A program made the translations under genes and the position numbers. Shown here in pieces: positions 16,822 to 24,566 of a DNA stretch of 64,000 nt (position 1 is its first letter; the number at the start of each line of letters is the position of its first letter). The stretch lies in assembly GCA_039801505.1 (NCBI GenBank), contig JBDRUV010000006.1:1-64000 (forward strand). The letters are read 5' to 3'. Under the pieces are notes generated by a model. That model saw nothing but the letters and a program-made list of their open reading frames with translations, searched no databases and had not been told where the DNA came from. The stretch is from a candidate division WOR-3 bacterium (GTDB lineage: Bacteria > Hydrothermota > Tepidihabitantia > Tepidihabitantales > CAIPLT01).

Positions 16822-17396
16822 TAAAACTCGCGGGGTTTACAGATGATTTCTAAGATTTTAGTGTCAAAAAAGTGCCGACCATGGGCCGGGCGCAAGACAA
16901 TTGCGGTGTCAGCACCGCGTCCAGTACCAGCAATGGAAATGATCTCTTTGCCGTAGGGTATTAGGCCAGCATCTAAAGCCATAATTGCAATTTCGACACA
17001 AACCTTCATACCTTCACCAAAAGTGCGATAAGTATTAGCAACAATCTCCCCGGTATAAAGGCCGCCAAACTTGGCTCGAATCGCTCGAGCAAGGCCTGAA
17101 AAGAAGTGCGTGCCGCGATATACCTTGACGCCATGCTTTTCTAAATAAGCCTGAGTTTTAAATGAAAGTTCCACGGTACCAGCTTTTTCAAATCCGGCAT
17201 GATGGGAAACACAAACCACATTAAATCCTTTTAGATCAAATTTTATGAGCGCTAAGGCCGTCTCGCCGGTAGTGGACGCGACTACGAGGTTTTTAATCTT
17301 TAGTGTCCGTGCACGGTCTAAGGCTAATTTAAGGGTTTCTTGGGTATTTTGTTTTCCGGGCTTAGAAAAATAAGTAACTACTGTATTTTTTACCAT
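16821..17396 (-). CDS. Stand-alone pyruvate kinase alpha/beta-domain protein
   Basis: This 191-residue protein matches the C-terminal allosteric domain of pyruvate kinase and lacks the catalytic barrel. Recognisable parts are V-V-A-S-T-T-G-E-T-A, the V-V-C-V-S-H-H-A-G strand-turn, and a C-terminal segment I-S-I-A-G-T-G-R-G-A-D-T-A-I-V-L-R-P-A. Such free-standing domains are widespread in anaerobes and archaea, without an assigned activity. AAAGGAG precedes the ATG. Translational coupling to the MFS gene suggests a shared process, not identified. Confidence 0.85.
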   Translation of the reverse strand: MVKNTVVTYFSKPGKQNTQETLKLALDRARTLKIKNLVVASTTGETALALIKFDLKGFNVVCVSHHAGFEKAGTVELSFKTQAYLEKHGVKVYRGTHFFSGLARAIRAKFGGLYTGEIVANTYRTFGEGMKVCVEIAIMALDAGLIPYGKEIISIAGTGRGADTAIVLRPAHGRHFFDTKILEIICKPREF

Positions 17397-17587
17397 AATT
17401 ACTCCTTTGTAATAAGTATAATCAAAAAAACTATTCGGTCAAATAAATTATTAGGATATCCGGATAAAGTTTCTGGGTGCTCGGAGCTATTAGAGATATA
17501 TTATCTAGGCCCGGGGGACCGTGTCGGGACGGTAGGGGATACGAGAGGAGAAATCAGCGACCCAATTTTTTTGTGAAAAAATTTTAC

Positions 17588-17615
17588 TTGACAAACAAAA
17601 ATTTTTTAGTAAAGT
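17588..17615 (+). promoter_or_regulatory. Promoter of the hydrogenase operon, leaderless layout
   Basis: TTGACA at 17588-17593, 16-nt spacer, TAAAGT at 17610-17615. Nine nt separate it from the first ATG at 17625, and no ribosome-binding site precedes that ATG. The GC-rich stretch 17508-17548, including ACCGT-GTCGGG-ACGGT, lies upstream and could fold or bind a regulator. Nothing else is recognisable between 17397 and 17587. Confidence 0.6.
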
Positions 17616-17624
17616 TTATCAGAA

Positions 17625-18662
17625 ATGGCGCTTTATTTCTTAAGCCGCTATCATTTAGCTAATTGGATTAAGAAATTACAATCGAAATCTCAAGTAATTC
17701 TGCCCCAGTACTTTGAAAACAAGTTGTATTACGAACGGCTTAATGGCCAAAATATTATCGAAGAGAAATTTTATCGGGCATTACAAAATATCAGACCAGC
17801 TAATCCCCTAAAAGAGTTCTTTTTTGTCCCGAAGCAAAAAGTTGCTGGTCTAATTGAAACCAAACCACTACCAGTTTCATTAGATGAGACACCCCGGGTT
17901 ATTATTGGCGTCAAAAACTGTGATCTTTTAGGTCTTAAGGTGCACGAAAAAATGTATTTAGAGAGCAATTATCCCGATCCGTTTTATCACCACGAACGGC
18001 AGCGTACCATAATCGTAGCGGCAGATTGTCCCCAGCCAGCCGAGACTTGCTTTTGTAATCTTTTGGGGCTAAAGCCGTATCCGGAGTCGCTTGCCGATAT
18101 TATTATCACACCTCTTACCGGAGGTTATTTATTAGAAGCCATAACCCGGGTTGGTGAAGAACTTATTATTAACACTGATCATAGTTTTCAAGCGGCGACC
18201 CAGGAAAATATTAATGAACGAACCGAAATTCGCCGGCACGCCCAAGAAAAACTGTCAAAAATTAATCAGACCCAGCTGGCTGATGATTTAAGTAGTGCGC
18301 TTCATCGTAAGACCCAAAGCGAATTCTGGCAAAACCACGCCCAGAGTTGTGTTGAATGTTTCGGTTGTCTTTTAGTGTGCCCAACTTGTTTTTGCTTCTT
18401 ATTATATGATGTGCCAGTTAACCCGGAAGGCTTCGAGCGCTATAAAATCTGGGACGCCTGTTATTATAATGCCTATGCCCGGGTTGGCGGCGGACTTAAC
18501 CCCCGAGCTGAGTTCTGGCAACGATTTCGCAACCGATTCCACTGTAAGTTTATGAATTTTTACTTAGAGCACAAATTCTATGCCTGTTCGGGTTGTGGTC
18601 GATGTTTTGCGGTTTGTATGGGTAAGATTGATATTCGGAAAATATTAAGCGAGGTCACATGA
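17625..18662 (+). CDS. 4Fe-4S electron-transfer subunit, sulfhydrogenase beta-like
   Basis: A 345-residue cytoplasmic protein of the HydB/sulfhydrogenase-beta type. The N-terminal half has I-I-G-V-K-N-C-D-L-L-G-L and A-A-D-C-P-Q-P-A-E-T-C-F-C, conserved in this family. The C-terminal half has two cluster motifs: C-V-E-C-F-G-C-L-L-V-C-P-T-C and C-S-G-C-G-R-C-F-A-V-C. In soluble hydrogenases it passes electrons between the flavin gamma subunit and the hydrogenase. Here it is the first gene of the membrane-hydrogenase operon and overlaps the gamma-like gene (ATGA), so it is probably an input/output arm of that complex. Confidence 0.85.
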   Translation: MALYFLSRYHLANWIKKLQSKSQVILPQYFENKLYYERLNGQNIIEEKFYRALQNIRPANPLKEFFFVPKQKVAGLIETKPLPVSLDETPRVIIGVKNCDLLGLKVHEKMYLESNYPDPFYHHERQRTIIVAADCPQPAETCFCNLLGLKPYPESLADIIITPLTGGYLLEAITRVGEELIINTDHSFQAATQENINERTEIRRHAQEKLSKINQTQLADDLSSALHRKTQSEFWQNHAQSCVECFGCLLVCPTCFCFLLYDVPVNPEGFERYKIWDACYYNAYARVGGGLNPRAEFWQRFRNRFHCKFMNFYLEHKFYACSGCGRCFAVCMGKIDIRKILSEVT

Positions 18663-19477
18663 AAAATCCTTTTCAACCGATACCAGCTAAAATTATAGAT
18701 ATCATTGAAGAAACGCCAACTATTCGCACTTTTGTTTTAGACTTGCTGGGAGCAGATTTTTCATTTGATGCCGGGCAATTTGTCTCGTTAACCGTGCCCA
18801 AAGTTGGCGAGGCGCCATTTACGCCTTCGTCTTCGCCTTATGTTAAAGAGACTATCGAGCTGACCATCATGAAGGTTGGCAAGGTAACCTCAAGTTTATT
18901 TGAACTTCCTGTTGGGTCTATTGTTGGTATCCGCGGTCCATTTGGCAAACGTTATCCGATCGAAGAATTTGCAGGTAAGGAGGTGTTAATTTTAGGCGGT
19001 GGTGTTGGATTAGCCCCCCTGCGTTCATTATTTTTAGCATTATCGGCTGACTTAAAAAAGTATAAAAAAATTTATATCAAATATGGTGCCCGAACACCTC
19101 AAGATATTGTATATAAAAAAGAACTTGCTAGTTGGAGGAGTTTAAAAGGGGTTGATGTCCAGCTCACCGTTGACAATGCCGATAAGAGTTGGCGCGGCAA
19201 AGTTGGGGTGGTTACAATTTTGCTTGACGACCCGAGATTGAACAATACTTCAGAGATGATTGCCGTGGTTTGCGGACCACCGATAATGATGAAATTTGGC
19301 ACCATTAAACTTTTAGAAAAAGGTTTTCAGGCTAAGAATATTTATCTTTCTATGGAGAAGAATATGTCCTGCGGCATTGGACAATGTGGTCATTGCCGAT
19401 GCGGTCCATATTTTGTGTGTAAAGATGGTCCGGTGTTGACTTGGGAACAAGTAAAAGATATTGAAGATCCGTTTTAG
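18659..19477 (+). CDS. FAD/NAD(P)H oxidoreductase subunit, sulfhydrogenase gamma-like
   Basis: A 272-residue ferredoxin-reductase-fold protein: a FAD-binding barrel with F-D-A-G-Q-F-V-S-L-T-V-P and a G-P-F-G-K-R-Y-P segment, a nucleotide-binding half starting L-I-L-G-G-G-V-G-L-A-P-L-R-S and V-V-C-G-P-P-I-M-M, and a C-terminal [2Fe-2S] site C-G-I-G-Q-C-G-H-C-R...C-K-D-G-P. This is the HydG/PyrK-like gamma subunit that exchanges electrons with NAD(P)H. Its place between the beta-like gene and the hydrogenase suggests that the complex couples H2 to NAD(P)(H). That coupling is inference. Confidence 0.88.
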   Translation: MKNPFQPIPAKIIDIIEETPTIRTFVLDLLGADFSFDAGQFVSLTVPKVGEAPFTPSSSPYVKETIELTIMKVGKVTSSLFELPVGSIVGIRGPFGKRYPIEEFAGKEVLILGGGVGLAPLRSLFLALSADLKKYKKIYIKYGARTPQDIVYKKELASWRSLKGVDVQLTVDNADKSWRGKVGVVTILLDDPRLNNTSEMIAVVCGPPIMMKFGTIKLLEKGFQAKNIYLSMEKNMSCGIGQCGHCRCGPYFVCKDGPVLTWEQVKDIEDPF

Positions 19478-19482
19478 AAACT

Positions 19483-21156
19483 ATGGAGCACGAAAAGATC
19501 TATCAAACAACTTGCCCTTTTTGTCTATACGGTTGCCAACTTAGTATTAAAGAGGTCAATAAGGCCTATTACCGAATAAGAACTTTAGAATATAACAGTA
19601 AGGCAGGTATTAATAATGGTCGACTTTGTGCTCGGGGTAATATGGCAGTAAGGGTGCTAGAATCGCCTCAACGTGCCGTTCGGCCGAAATTAAATGGCGA
19701 AAACACTAATTGGTCTTTGGCCCTTGAGACTATTAAACAGCAACTTAGTCAATTTAATCCCAACGAGATTGCGGTTACCTATGATATTAACAATACAAAC
19801 GAAGAAGTTGCTCTAATTTTTGGATTCTGCAAGAAAAATAAGATTAATAATCTCTCTTCAAGCTATTTAGAGCCCGAAGCAATCTTTCGATATCGGGTTT
19901 TTAGCGAAACGAAGTCGGTTGACTTTTCTGATCTTCAAGATAGTCAAGTATTTTTGATAATTGGGAATATTTTTGCTAAAACACCATTAATTGCTAAACC
20001 AATCCTAGACAGTAAATATAAAGACCGGAATCATCGGATCTATTATATTGATTCCATAAAAACCCGAGTTGCTGGTTTTGCTCATAAATTTCTTCAGCCT
20101 AAGGTAAATGCCGAACCTTTGGTACTTTTAGCGCTCATTGCTGAGGTGTGTTCTAAGATTCATAATAAAACAAAAATAATTTGTGAAAAGGATTATACAT
20201 TACTAAAAAAGCAGTTATCCCGAATTTATGAGATCACCCAGGTTGCCCCTCAGGATATCAAAGAAGTAGCCGAGGGTTTAACTAATTTAGATCGAGGGAC
20301 AATTATATTATCGTTAGATTATGCCAAAACCGAAGAACCGGTCTTAGTCTCAGGATTAGCACAAATATTAGCTGGTCTTTTAGATAAAAAGAAAATAGTT
20401 TTTCTTGCGCTAGCCTTACCACCTATTGGACAAATAAGCTTTGGAGAGCTTTTCAGAAAACTAAAAGCTGGGGAGATCAAGGCACTAATTAACTTTGGAG
20501 AAATCTTTCCTTACTATTATCCTCAAATCTTTATGGAATTAGAAAAGTTGCCACTAGTAGTTCATACCAGTCCTTTTCAGAATAAATCGTTTAACTCAGG
20601 TTGGGCCCTTCCAGTTCCTTCACTACTTGAAAAAAGCGGTTCAATTACTACCCTGTGGGGTGAAACTTCAATTAATCCAGTATCTTCACCGGTAAGCGGA
20701 GCCCGTAAAATTACCGATATTTTGGGATCAATTTCTGATGTTCAAGAAGTAAAATTATCAACCAGTGCTTTTGGTCGACTTAACCCAGACGAAATTTTTT
20801 ACAGTGCGTTAAATTATTTAGAAAGTTTTTCGGCAGATGACCAATTTACGGTTATCGGTGAAGAATCGGCTATAGGTTATCGGGGATATCTTGAACCTGA
20901 GGAGCAAATTTTATATATAAATCCGCAGACCGCTATAAGAAATCAAATTAGTAACTTTAATAGCGTCAAATTAAAGACCCCAGAATACGAAATATCGGTT
21001 CGGGTCAGCTATCGGGAGAGCATACCGAATAATGTCGGGTTAATACCTATAAACACACCTACAAACCGTGGGCTTTTCCCGATGAGTATTGACAATTTAA
21101 CCCAGGAAATTATAATAAAGCCCATAAAAGGATTGTTGTTAAAGAAAGATGACTAA
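19483..21156 (+). CDS. Degenerate molybdopterin-family / NuoG-like subunit
   Basis: A 557-residue protein with the N-terminal [4Fe-4S] site of the formate dehydrogenase/NuoG superfamily: C-P-F-C-L-Y-G-C then G-R-L-C-A-R-G-N-M. It continues into Rossmann-like molybdopterin-binding halves (I-N-F-G-E-I-F-P-Y; N-S-G-W-A-L-P-V-P) and a short C-terminal barrel. I find no Cys or selenocysteine (TGA) at the expected active-site position, and it is shorter than catalytic formate dehydrogenases. A structural, electron-wiring role like NuoG is more likely than catalysis. It lies 5 nt after the gamma-like gene. Confidence 0.72.
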   Translation: MEHEKIYQTTCPFCLYGCQLSIKEVNKAYYRIRTLEYNSKAGINNGRLCARGNMAVRVLESPQRAVRPKLNGENTNWSLALETIKQQLSQFNPNEIAVTYDINNTNEEVALIFGFCKKNKINNLSSSYLEPEAIFRYRVFSETKSVDFSDLQDSQVFLIIGNIFAKTPLIAKPILDSKYKDRNHRIYYIDSIKTRVAGFAHKFLQPKVNAEPLVLLALIAEVCSKIHNKTKIICEKDYTLLKKQLSRIYEITQVAPQDIKEVAEGLTNLDRGTIILSLDYAKTEEPVLVSGLAQILAGLLDKKKIVFLALALPPIGQISFGELFRKLKAGEIKALINFGEIFPYYYPQIFMELEKLPLVVHTSPFQNKSFNSGWALPVPSLLEKSGSITTLWGETSINPVSSPVSGARKITDILGSISDVQEVKLSTSAFGRLNPDEIFYSALNYLESFSADDQFTVIGEESAIGYRGYLEPEEQILYINPQTAIRNQISNFNSVKLKTPEYEISVRVSYRESIPNNVGLIPINTPTNRGLFPMSIDNLTQEIIIKPIKGLLLKKDD

Positions 21157-21616
21157 TCTGAAAAGAATTTTTTTAGATTTAGACTACTGTATCGGTTGTC
21201 GTTCGTGTGAAGCTGCATGTTATAGTAAGTTTGGTGAGAAACGCATCAGATATGGTGATCTTTCGCCTACGGTATTTTTACCCTTGGCATGTCGGCATTG
21301 TGAAGAACCTTTGTGTGCTAACGCTTGTCCATTTGAAGTGTTGAAGATCCATAAAGGTGGTTTAGTGCTTCAAGCTAGTTTTCACTGTATTGGTTGTCGG
21401 TCTTGTATTTTAGCATGTCCCTTTGGAGTTTTAGATAAAGAACTTTTATGGCACGTGTCTCAAAAATGTAATTTGTGTTATGACCGTAATGACATTCCTC
21501 GGTGTGTGGCTAGCTGTCCGACCGGTGCCCTGAAATTTATAACAGAAAAAGAGACTGAAAAGAAAATTGTAAGTCAAAGGTTTCTTGCACGGTCACCATA
21601 TTTTAGACGGCAATGA
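21149..21616 (+). CDS. Four-cluster ferredoxin-like subunit (HycB/CooF type)
   Basis: A 155-residue iron-sulfur protein with sixteen cysteines in four motifs: C-I-G-C-R-S-C-E-A-A-C, C-R-H-C-E-E-P-L-C-A-N-A-C-P, C-I-G-C-R-S-C-I-L-A-C-P and C-N-L-C...C-V-A-S-C-P-T-G-A. HycB/CooF/FdhB proteins of this design wire a dehydrogenase to a membrane hydrogenase. It overlaps the molybdopterin-family gene by 8 nt and the next membrane gene by 4 nt, which indicates tight coupling in one complex. Confidence 0.9.
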   Translation: MTNLKRIFLDLDYCIGCRSCEAACYSKFGEKRIRYGDLSPTVFLPLACRHCEEPLCANACPFEVLKIHKGGLVLQASFHCIGCRSCILACPFGVLDKELLWHVSQKCNLCYDRNDIPRCVASCPTGALKFITEKETEKKIVSQRFLARSPYFRRQ

Positions 21617-22533
21617 GTTGTTATCTAAAGCTTTTATTAGAATTCTTAATATTTCCAGGATTTACCTTTCTTGTAGTTAGTGGGCTTTTATTTTCTTGGT
21701 TAGAACGTAAGATTTCTGCGCGACTACAATGGCGTGTTGGACCACCTTGGTATCAAGGTTTTGCGGATATCTTAAAACTTTTAGGTAAAGAAACTATAAT
21801 TCCTCGTGGGCGAAAAATAATTTTTCTAATAGCACCAGTTATTTCAGTAATATCGGTGATTCTTATAAGCTTGCTTCTATACAATGCCAATTTTTACCCA
21901 CAATCTTCATTCTTAGGCGATGCAATCCTCTTGGTCTATCTATTAGCAATTCCAACCCTTATGACAATTCTTGGGGCTTCTTCATCTAAGAATCCCCTAA
22001 GTAGTGTTGGGGCATCGCGCGAGATGAGTTTATATTTTGCATATGAATTACCATTTGTGATTATTATGATACTTTGCATTATGAAACCCCATGGCACAAT
22101 CCGGCTTGCCGAGATTATTAATTATCAAAAATTTCATAGCCCGCATTTGTATTCAGTATCGGGAATATTGGCATTTATCATTAATATTTTTATCATGCAA
22201 GCGAAATTAGGTTATGTTCCTTTTGATATTGCCGAAGCTGAGCAAGAGATAATGGCCGGGGTTTATACCGAATATTCGGGTTTTCCTTTAGCGATGTTTA
22301 AACTTACCAAAAATATGTTACTTTTTGTTTTTCCCTTAGTAATTATTACATTACTATGGGGTGGATTAAATTCCTTTTCGACGATTTGGAAGTATGCTAT
22401 AATATTTATCATAACGGTAATACTAAAAAACACTAATCCCCGAGTGCGAATTGACCAAGCCCTGAAACTTTTCTGGTTAGGATTGACACCTGTAGCCATA
22501 ATTAGTTTAATATTGGGACTTAATAACTTATAA
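21613..22533 (+). CDS. Hydrogenase membrane anchor subunit (NuoH/MbhM-like)
   Basis: A 306-residue membrane protein with about eight hydrophobic segments. Family marks are the E-R-K-I-S-A-R-L-Q-W-R-V-G-P motif in the first cytoplasmic loop, A-S-R-E-M-S-L-Y-F-A-Y-E and the F-D-I-A-E-A-E-Q-E-I-M-A-G-V-Y-T-E-Y loop with its acidic residues. In complex I and group 4 hydrogenases this subunit docks the peripheral arm and begins the proton/ion path. Confidence 0.92.
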   Translation: MSCYLKLLLEFLIFPGFTFLVVSGLLFSWLERKISARLQWRVGPPWYQGFADILKLLGKETIIPRGRKIIFLIAPVISVISVILISLLLYNANFYPQSSFLGDAILLVYLLAIPTLMTILGASSSKNPLSSVGASREMSLYFAYELPFVIIMILCIMKPHGTIRLAEIINYQKFHSPHLYSVSGILAFIINIFIMQAKLGYVPFDIAEAEQEIMAGVYTEYSGFPLAMFKLTKNMLLFVFPLVIITLLWGGLNSFSTIWKYAIIFIITVILKNTNPRVRIDQALKLFWLGLTPVAIISLILGLNNL

Positions 22534-22544
22534 TTAATAAATAT

Positions 22545-22961
22545 ATGAAAGACTTAAGACTTTTGGGACTTAAAAAATCACCGTGGGTATTTCACGTTGC
22601 GGCGGCATCGTGTAATAATTGTGACATTGAAATTTTAGATGTATTAACTCCTCGTTTTGATGTTGAACGTTTCGGAATCGTGCTAGTTGGGTCACCGCGG
22701 CACGCCGATGCTTTGCTTGTGACCGGTGTCATTAACCGGAAAAGTCTGCCTCGGATCTTAAAAGTATACGAGGAAACTCCCAAACCTTGTTTGGTTATTG
22801 CAATTGGCACTTGTGCATGTGACACCCATATGTTTAAAAATTCGTATAATGTTGTCGGCCCCTATGATAAATATCTGCCGGTTGATGTGTATATCCCCGG
22901 TTGTCCACCCAAACCAGAAGCAATTATTTTAGGTATTGTAAAAGCACTACAAAAGTTATGA
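22545..22961 (+). CDS. [NiFe] hydrogenase small subunit (NuoB/MbhJ-like)
   Basis: A 138-residue protein that binds the proximal [4Fe-4S] cluster. Cluster residues are C23 and C26 in S-C-N-N-C-D-I-E, a cysteine in G-T-C-A-C-D (C89 or C91) and C119 in P-G-C-P-P-K-P-E. It lacks the long C-terminal part of uptake-hydrogenase small subunits, as is normal for group 4 enzymes. The stop codon overlaps the next start (ATGA). Confidence 0.93.
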   Translation: MKDLRLLGLKKSPWVFHVAAASCNNCDIEILDVLTPRFDVERFGIVLVGSPRHADALLVTGVINRKSLPRILKVYEETPKPCLVIAIGTCACDTHMFKNSYNVVGPYDKYLPVDVYIPGCPPKPEAIILGIVKALQKL

Positions 22962-23395
22962 ACCAATTAACCTTGGAATTACAAAACGAATTCAAAAAGC
23001 GATTTCCGTTTGCTGAGTTTTATATCCACAATGAGCGTCGATTCTATATCACAATTCCTAAAGATAAGTTAAAGGTTGTTGCTGAATTTTTACATAAAGA
23101 GAAAGGATTAAGGCTTTCCATCGCGACCGGAATCGATACGCGGGACGGTTTTGAGATTATTTACCATTTTTCCTATGACCGTACTGGAACTTATTTTAAC
23201 CTTAAAATCCTAATTTCTAAAGATGACCCTCAAGTTGATTCTTTAACCGATATTTTTCAAGCTTCTAATTGGATTGAACGAGAAATTCACGAGTTGTTAG
23301 GTATTAATTTTATTGGTCATCCAAATTTAAAACCACTTTTAACTTCCGAGGATTGGCCAAAAGATAAATATCCATTAACCCGAGATTATGAATAG
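22958..23395 (+). CDS. NuoC-like 30-kDa subunit (MbhK-like)
   Basis: The start is ATG 22958, overlapping the small-subunit stop; a longer upstream frame would overlap that gene by 60 nt. The 145-residue protein carries the signature W-I-E-R-E-I-H-E-L-L-G-I-N-F-I-G-H-P near its C-terminus, typical of NuoC/MbhK. It forms part of the peripheral arm beside the large subunit. It overlaps the large-subunit gene by 8 nt. Confidence 0.92.
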   Translation: MNQLTLELQNEFKKRFPFAEFYIHNERRFYITIPKDKLKVVAEFLHKEKGLRLSIATGIDTRDGFEIIYHFSYDRTGTYFNLKILISKDDPQVDSLTDIFQASNWIEREIHELLGINFIGHPNLKPLLTSEDWPKDKYPLTRDYE

Positions 23396-24566
23396 AAGAA
23401 TCATCCCAATCGGGCCATATCATCCACTTCAGGAAGAACCAGAGTTCTTTAAGCTTATCGTCGAAGGCGAAAAAGTTATCGACATCGAAATAAATATTGG
23501 TTATAATCACCGCGGTCATGAGTTTCTTTCGCCATCTCTAACCTACGACCAAATTCCATTTTTAGTAGAACGAATATGTGGTATTTGTTCTAATTCGCAT
23601 CCGTTAGCATTCGTTTTAGCTGTGGAGGATATGGCGCACATTAAAGTACCTGAACGGGCACTATATATAAGAACAATTATTCATGAATTAGAACGAATTC
23701 ATTCTCATCTTTTATGGTTAGGGCTTGCTGGACATTTTATTGGATATAATACGGTATGGATGTGGGCATGGCGATATCGGGAGCCGGTCTTAGATTTATT
23801 TGAAATGATTACTGGGAACCGTAATCATTATGCCATGAACAAAATCGGCGGTGTTCGGAGAGATATCGATCCCGGCCAAATCACCCAAATTGAGAAAGTG
23901 TTGAATTTTGTAGAAGAAAAAATAGCAATGCTAACTAAAGCTGTTCTTGATGATCCAGTGCTTCACGCTCGGTTAAAAAATGTGGGTGTATTACCAAAAG
24001 AAGCGGCAATTTCTTATGGTGTTGTTGGTCCGACCGCTAGAGCTTCAGGTGTGGTAATTGATGTAAGAAAAGACGATCCCCATTGTGCTTATGACAAAGT
24101 AGTTTGGGATGTCATAGTCGAAGAAGCTGGCGATATATTTGCCAAAGCCAAAGTAAGATTACTTGAGTGTTTTGAATCAATAAAAATTATTCGGCAATGC
24201 CTTAAAAATTTACCTGATACTCCGATCGAAACCCGAATTGAGGAATTGCCACCGGGTGAAGGAATCGGTCGAGCCGAAGCACCTCGTGGTGAAGTATTTC
24301 ATTATGTCCGGGGTGACGGTTCCCACCATCCAGTCCGCCATAAAGTAAGAGCGCCCAGTTATATGAATTTACCATCTAATGAAGTTACAGTGAAAGGATA
24401 TACCATTGCCGATGCCGCATTATGTTTAGCTGCAATTGATCCTTGCTACTGTTGTACAGAACGCGTTAGTGCCTTTGAGGACGGAAAGTTAAAATACACC
24501 TGGAACGACCTACTAATTTTATCGTGGAAGAAAACCGAAAAAATTAGAGCACGCTATAGAAAATGA
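23388..24566 (+). CDS. [NiFe] hydrogenase large subunit, group 4 (MbhL-like)
   Basis: The catalytic subunit, 392 residues. Both nickel-binding motifs are intact: E-R-I-C-G-I-C-S-N-S-H (C64, C67) and I-D-P-C-Y-C-C-T-E-R (C353, C356). Intact CxxC pairs separate it from NuoD of complex I, which has lost them. About 35 residues follow the last motif, as in Mbh-type subunits. It reduces protons or oxidises H2 on the cytoplasmic side. A nickel-insertion gene, hypA, lies at 36775; no other maturation genes are in the window. Confidence 0.96.
   Translation: MNRRIIPIGPYHPLQEEPEFFKLIVEGEKVIDIEINIGYNHRGHEFLSPSLTYDQIPFLVERICGICSNSHPLAFVLAVEDMAHIKVPERALYIRTIIHELERIHSHLLWLGLAGHFIGYNTVWMWAWRYREPVLDLFEMITGNRNHYAMNKIGGVRRDIDPGQITQIEKVLNFVEEKIAMLTKAVLDDPVLHARLKNVGVLPKEAAISYGVVGPTARASGVVIDVRKDDPHCAYDKVVWDVIVEEAGDIFAKAKVRLLECFESIKIIRQCLKNLPDTPIETRIEELPPGEGIGRAEAPRGEVFHYVRGDGSHHPVRHKVRAPSYMNLPSNEVTVKGYTIADAALCLAAIDPCYCCTERVSAFEDGKLKYTWNDLLILSWKKTEKIRARYRK

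Noticed and set aside
17477-17587. Riboswitch upstream of the hydrogenase operon
   Set aside because: The GC-rich block lies before the promoter at 17588-17615, and I match no known riboswitch; it would not be in the transcript.
19483-21156. Selenocysteine formate dehydrogenase
   Set aside because: There is no in-frame TGA in the gene and no SECIS-like context; the catalytic Cys is also not seen.
22901-22957. Longer NuoC-like frame starting at 22901
   Set aside because: It would overlap the small subunit gene by 60 nt; ATG 22958 gives the usual ATGA coupling and a normal N-terminus.
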